From NCBI GenBank assembly GCA_963582065.1, contig CAUZRQ010000002.1, positions 124,001 through 188,000 of the forward strand: 64,000 nucleotides of DNA. Reading direction: 5' to 3'. This stretch comes from UBA8437 sp963582065. GTDB lineage: Bacteria > Planctomycetota > Planctomycetia > Planctomycetales > Planctomycetaceae. The notes beneath the pieces were generated by a model, which worked only from the letters and a program-made list of their open reading frames with translations, did not search any database and was not told where the DNA came from. Both the position numbers and the translations under genes were made by a program. This document shows positions 61,016 to 64,000 of this stretch, in pieces. Numbering within the stretch: the stretch's first letter is position 1; the number at the start of each line of letters is the position of its first letter.

Positions 61016-64000
61016 ATGACAGATTCGACTGCACCCACCGACAACGGCGATGCCGACGGATTCTCCGAACGGCTTGATCACTCGCGGCAGCGCGAGTTGG
61101 TGCAGGGACTGTTGCAGGCGGTGGCCGATCGGGTGCACGCCGAGGAGACCCTGGCCGGTGACCAGGCGGGACGGAGCGAGGCCGAGGATCGGGGCTACGG
61201 GGATGCCTGTCGGGCACTCGAGCAGAAACGCGATGAGGCCCGGGCCACGATCATCCGCCAGTACGACCTGGTCCGCGACGAGACTCTCTCGCAGATCGAC
61301 GCCGAGATCTCGGCAACCCAGATCGAGTACGACGACCGGGTGGCGGAACTTCAGCAGAAGTCGGTCGGCGACCAGGAGCGGATCGAGCAGGAACGGGACG
61401 AGGCCCACTGGATGGTCCAGGCCGTGCTCGACGACACCGCCGACGACAGTCCCAAGCACAAGTTCGAGACCTACAAGGCGAGCTTGAAGGTCAGCCGCGT
61501 GCGGCGGTTGGCCGACTGGGAGGTCCTGGCCGGTCGGGTCGAAGCGGTGGCCGGCCAGTTGGCTGGCTGGCGACAGCCACAGGCCCCGTCCGCCAGCCAG
61601 GGCAGCCGTCCTCCCTCGGACACCGATGATTGCCTCGAGCATTTTGTCGAGTGCGTCGACAGGGCCAACCACGACATCGATGCGATCGGTCGTCTGTGGC
61701 TGCCCCGGTTGTTCAGCGGAATTCGTCCGCTGGTGGCGTGGGGCCTTTTGACCGCGCTGATCGCCGTGCCGCTGATCGTCCTGGACGTGCCCGCGAAGCT
61801 GAAACTGGTCCGGGATGCCAACAGCCTCGGCCCCGCAGTCGGCATGTCGGTGGGGGCCTCGCTGGTGGCCTCGATGATGCTCCTGGGACTGGTGTTGCTG
61901 GTCGCCCGAATCGGTTGCCGGCGGTTGTGGGAGAGGCTGGGAGAGCACACCGCCGATGCCCGCCGTGCTCGACAGCACTGGCTGCAGGCGTCGCAACAGG
62001 AATTCGGCCGCCGGAAGGACGAGTTCACCGACTGGTACCACGTGATCGTCGAGGAGCGCGAGAACGCGATCGGACGGATCGAGGAGATCCAGTCGGGCCG
62101 TGCCGCGGAGATCTTGAATCGGCACAAGGCGGAACTGGACGAGGTGCACCGACGGTTCCCCGAGACGATCAAGAACTTGAAGAATCGGCGGCAGCAGCAG
62201 GAGGTCGATTGTGAGACCGAGCGGTCCGAGCGGCTCGAGGACATCGAGAGGGACTATCGGGTCGAACGTGAGCAGTTGGACCAGGAACACACCCAACGGA
62301 CGGCAAGCGAACGCGAGCGTTTCCAGAGGGCATTTTCCGGATTGAAGGAGAACTGGGAGACCGCCTGCGGGATTTTCGACACCGCGACCCGGGACATGGT
62401 CGCCCGCTGTGAGGAGTTGTTTCCGGCGTGGTTGGACCTGGCCAACGGTGGCTACCGACCTCCCGATCGGGTGCCGCCGGCCGTGCGGCTGGGCACCTTC
62501 GACGTCGATCTCTCAAAAGTCCCTGGCGGGATCCCGGCCAACGAACAGCTTCAGCCGGTTCGAACCAGCATGCCGATGCCGGCGATTCTGCCGTTCCCCG
62601 AGCGTGCCAGCCTGCTGCTGGAGGCCGACCGCGAGGGGCGCGACACGGCCGTGAGAGCCCTGCAGACGTCGATGCTGAGGCTGCTGACGGGGTTGCCGCC
62701 GGGCAAGCTGCGGCTGACGATTATCGACCCGGTCGGGCTGGGTGACAACTTCTCGGCCTTCATGCACCTGGCCGACTTCGACGAACTGCTTGTCTCGGGG
62801 CGGATCTGGACCGAGTCGGCTCACATCGACCGCCAGTTGGCCAACCTCACCGAGCACATGGAGAACATCTTCCAGACCTACCTGCGGAACCAGTTCGAAA
62901 CGATCGAGGAGTACAACGAGTACGCCGGCGAGGTGGCCGAGCCGTACCAGGTGCTGGTGGTGGCCAATTTTCCGGTCAACTTCAGCGAGACCGCCGTCCG
63001 CCGGCTGGTCAGCATCGCCTCCAGCGGAGCCCGTTGTGGGGTCTACACCCTGGTCAGTGTCGACAGCCGTCAGCAACTGCCTCACAACTTCGACCTCGAA
63101 GATCTCCGCCAGCACGCCAACTGCCTGGCCTGGACCGGCGACCGGTTCGCGTGGCAGGACCCGCAACTGGGCTGGCTGCCGTTGGCGATCGAGCCGCCGC
63201 CGGAGCCGTCCGAGTTCGTCGAGATTGTCCGAGCCGTGGGCGAGCAGGCTCGCGATACGCGTCGAGTCGAGGTGTCGTTCGATCGGATCGCTCCCGCCCC
63301 GGAGGAGTACTGGGGGCGGGACAGCCGCCGCAGTCTCGATGTGCCGCTGGGCCGGGCCGGGGCCACCAAGCTGCAGGACCTGCATCTGGGCAGCGGGACG
63401 TCTCAACACGTCCTGATTGCCGGCAAGACCGGGTCGGGCAAGTCGAGTTTCCTGCACACGCTGATCACCAATGTCTCGCTGTACTACGCTCCCGACCAGG
63501 TCGAGTTCTACCTGATCGACTTCAAGAAGGGGGTCGAGTTCAAGACCTACGTCACCAACCGGTTGCCCCACGCACGGGTGGTCGCGATCGAGAGCGATCG
63601 GGAGTTTGGCCTGAGCGTGCTCGAGCGACTCGACGCGATGTTGGCCGAGCGTGGCGACCTGTTCCGCAAGCACCAGGTGCAGGATGTGGCCGGGTTCCGC
63701 GATGCGATGCCCGAAGAAGCCCTGCCGCGGGTGCTGTTGATCATCGACGAATTCCAGGAGTTCTTCGTCGAGGACGACCGGGTTCACCAGCAGGCGTCTT
63801 TGCTGCTGGACCGCCTGGTCCGCCAGGGCCGGGCCTTCGGCATCCACGTGCTGCTCGGCTCGCAGACGCTCGGCGGAGCCTACTCGCTGGCCCGCAGCAC
63901 GCTGGGGCAGGTGGCCGTTCGAGTGGCACTGCAGTGCAGCGAATCGGATGCGCACCTGATTCTCAGCGAAGAGAACACCGCGGCACGCCTGCTGACCCGG
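61016..64000 (+). CDS. Membrane-anchored FtsK/SpoIIIE-type ATPase, EssC/EccC-like, 3' truncated
   Basis: The first 995 codons are present; the frame is open at the window end. Residues 1-200 are acidic coiled coil. Two transmembrane helices lie at about 238-260 (VAWGLLTALIAVPLIVLDV) and 275-300 (SVGASLVASMMLLGLVLLVARI), followed by more coiled coil (about 320-460). An FtsK-like region near 530-590 (LLTGLPPGKLRLTIIDPVGLGDNF) lacks a Walker A lysine motif. A later domain has an intact Walker A (GKTGSGKSS near 801) and Walker B (LLIIDEF near 908). No FHA domain is seen N-terminally, unlike EssC. Beside two WXG-like genes it is the likely motor of a type VII-like secretion system; a DNA translocase is the alternative. 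Confidence 0.75.
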   Translation, partial: MTDSTAPTDNGDADGFSERLDHSRQRELVQGLLQAVADRVHAEETLAGDQAGRSEAEDRGYGDACRALEQKRDEARATIIRQYDLVRDETLSQIDAEISATQIEYDDRVAELQQKSVGDQERIEQERDEAHWMVQAVLDDTADDSPKHKFETYKASLKVSRVRRLADWEVLAGRVEAVAGQLAGWRQPQAPSASQGSRPPSDTDDCLEHFVECVDRANHDIDAIGRLWLPRLFSGIRPLVAWGLLTALIAVPLIVLDVPAKLKLVRDANSLGPAVGMSVGASLVASMMLLGLVLLVARIGCRRLWERLGEHTADARRARQHWLQASQQEFGRRKDEFTDWYHVIVEERENAIGRIEEIQSGRAAEILNRHKAELDEVHRRFPETIKNLKNRRQQQEVDCETERSERLEDIERDYRVEREQLDQEHTQRTASERERFQRAFSGLKENWETACGIFDTATRDMVARCEELFPAWLDLANGGYRPPDRVPPAVRLGTFDVDLSKVPGGIPANEQLQPVRTSMPMPAILPFPERASLLLEADREGRDTAVRALQTSMLRLLTGLPPGKLRLTIIDPVGLGDNFSAFMHLADFDELLVSGRIWTESAHIDRQLANLTEHMENIFQTYLRNQFETIEEYNEYAGEVAEPYQVLVVANFPVNFSETAVRRLVSIASSGARCGVYTLVSVDSRQQLPHNFDLEDLRQHANCLAWTGDRFAWQDPQLGWLPLAIEPPPEPSEFVEIVRAVGEQARDTRRVEVSFDRIAPAPEEYWGRDSRRSLDVPLGRAGATKLQDLHLGSGTSQHVLIAGKTGSGKSSFLHTLITNVSLYYAPDQVEFYLIDFKKGVEFKTYVTNRLPHARVVAIESDREFGLSVLERLDAMLAERGDLFRKHQVQDVAGFRDAMPEEALPRVLLIIDEFQEFFVEDDRVHQQASLLLDRLVRQGRAFGIHVLLGSQTLGGAYSLARSTLGQVAVRVALQCSESDAHLILSEENTAARLLTR

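Overview
The window is GC-rich bacterial DNA that looks like a planctomycete (Planctomycetota) chromosome. The grounds are three DUF1501 proteins with twin-arginine leaders, two very large PVC-type heme-binding proteins, a YTV-motif surface protein, planctomycete-style Ser/Thr kinase architecture, a secretin with glycine-rich inserts, and WXG-like small proteins beside an FtsK/SpoIIIE-type ATPase. No rRNA, CRISPR array, insertion sequence or prophage is visible. Two tRNA genes are present. Most genes sit in short runs whose ends overlap by 1-4 bases (ATGA, GTGA, TAATG).

Layout. 1-6.9 kb: the end of a probable glycoside-hydrolase-like gene, a small membrane protein, a coupled SGNH-hydrolase-like/PVC-cytochrome pair on the minus strand, and a DUF1501 gene with a strong promoter and terminator. 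6.9-12.1 kb: FAD-linked GlcD-type dehydrogenase, YTV protein, thioredoxin, coiled-coil protein. 12.2-16.2 kb: a tightly overlapping trio (beta-helix protein, ThDP enzyme, leucine-rich repeat protein). 16.3-20.9 kb: DUF1501 plus Gfo/Idh/MocA pair, then another DUF1501. 20.9-24.0 kb: tRNA-Pro(UGG), parB and four parS-like palindromes spread over about 3 kb. 24.1-28.7 kb: TPR protein, lipoprotein and the protein-quality-control run tRNA-Gly(GCC)-tig-clpP-clpP. 28.7-35.4 kb: oxidoreductase, kinase with a degenerate receiver, NagA, glycosylasparaginase-like hydrolase, amidase, small Tat-leader protein. 35.6-46 kb: radical SAM protein, secreted protein, S9 peptidase, glycerophosphodiesterase coupled to mfd, PpiC-type lipoprotein. 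46-50.6 kb: giant secretin-like protein. 50.7-59.8 kb: a redoxin/cytochrome c/copper-monooxygenase-like fusion, a DsbD-type reductase, and two heme proteins. 59.9-64 kb: WXG-like proteins and an EssC/FtsK-like ATPase that runs off the window.

Two items stand out. First, the DsbD-type reductase gene (52743-55067, minus) has an in-frame UGA exactly at the first active-site cysteine of its C-terminal thioredoxin domain (W-UGA-I-T-C-K). Reading frame and homology continue to a proper stop, and a small stem-loop with G in the loop lies 23 nt after the UGA. This is best explained as a selenocysteine DsbD (U-x-x-C). Second, the last 4 kb encode a type VII secretion-like module: two WXG-like helical hairpins, a coiled-coil partner and a membrane-anchored ATPase with one apparently P-loop-less and one intact FtsK domain, lacking the FHA domains of classical EssC in the part visible.

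All assignments come from reading the sequence. No database search was run, and promoter, terminator and SECIS calls are by eye.
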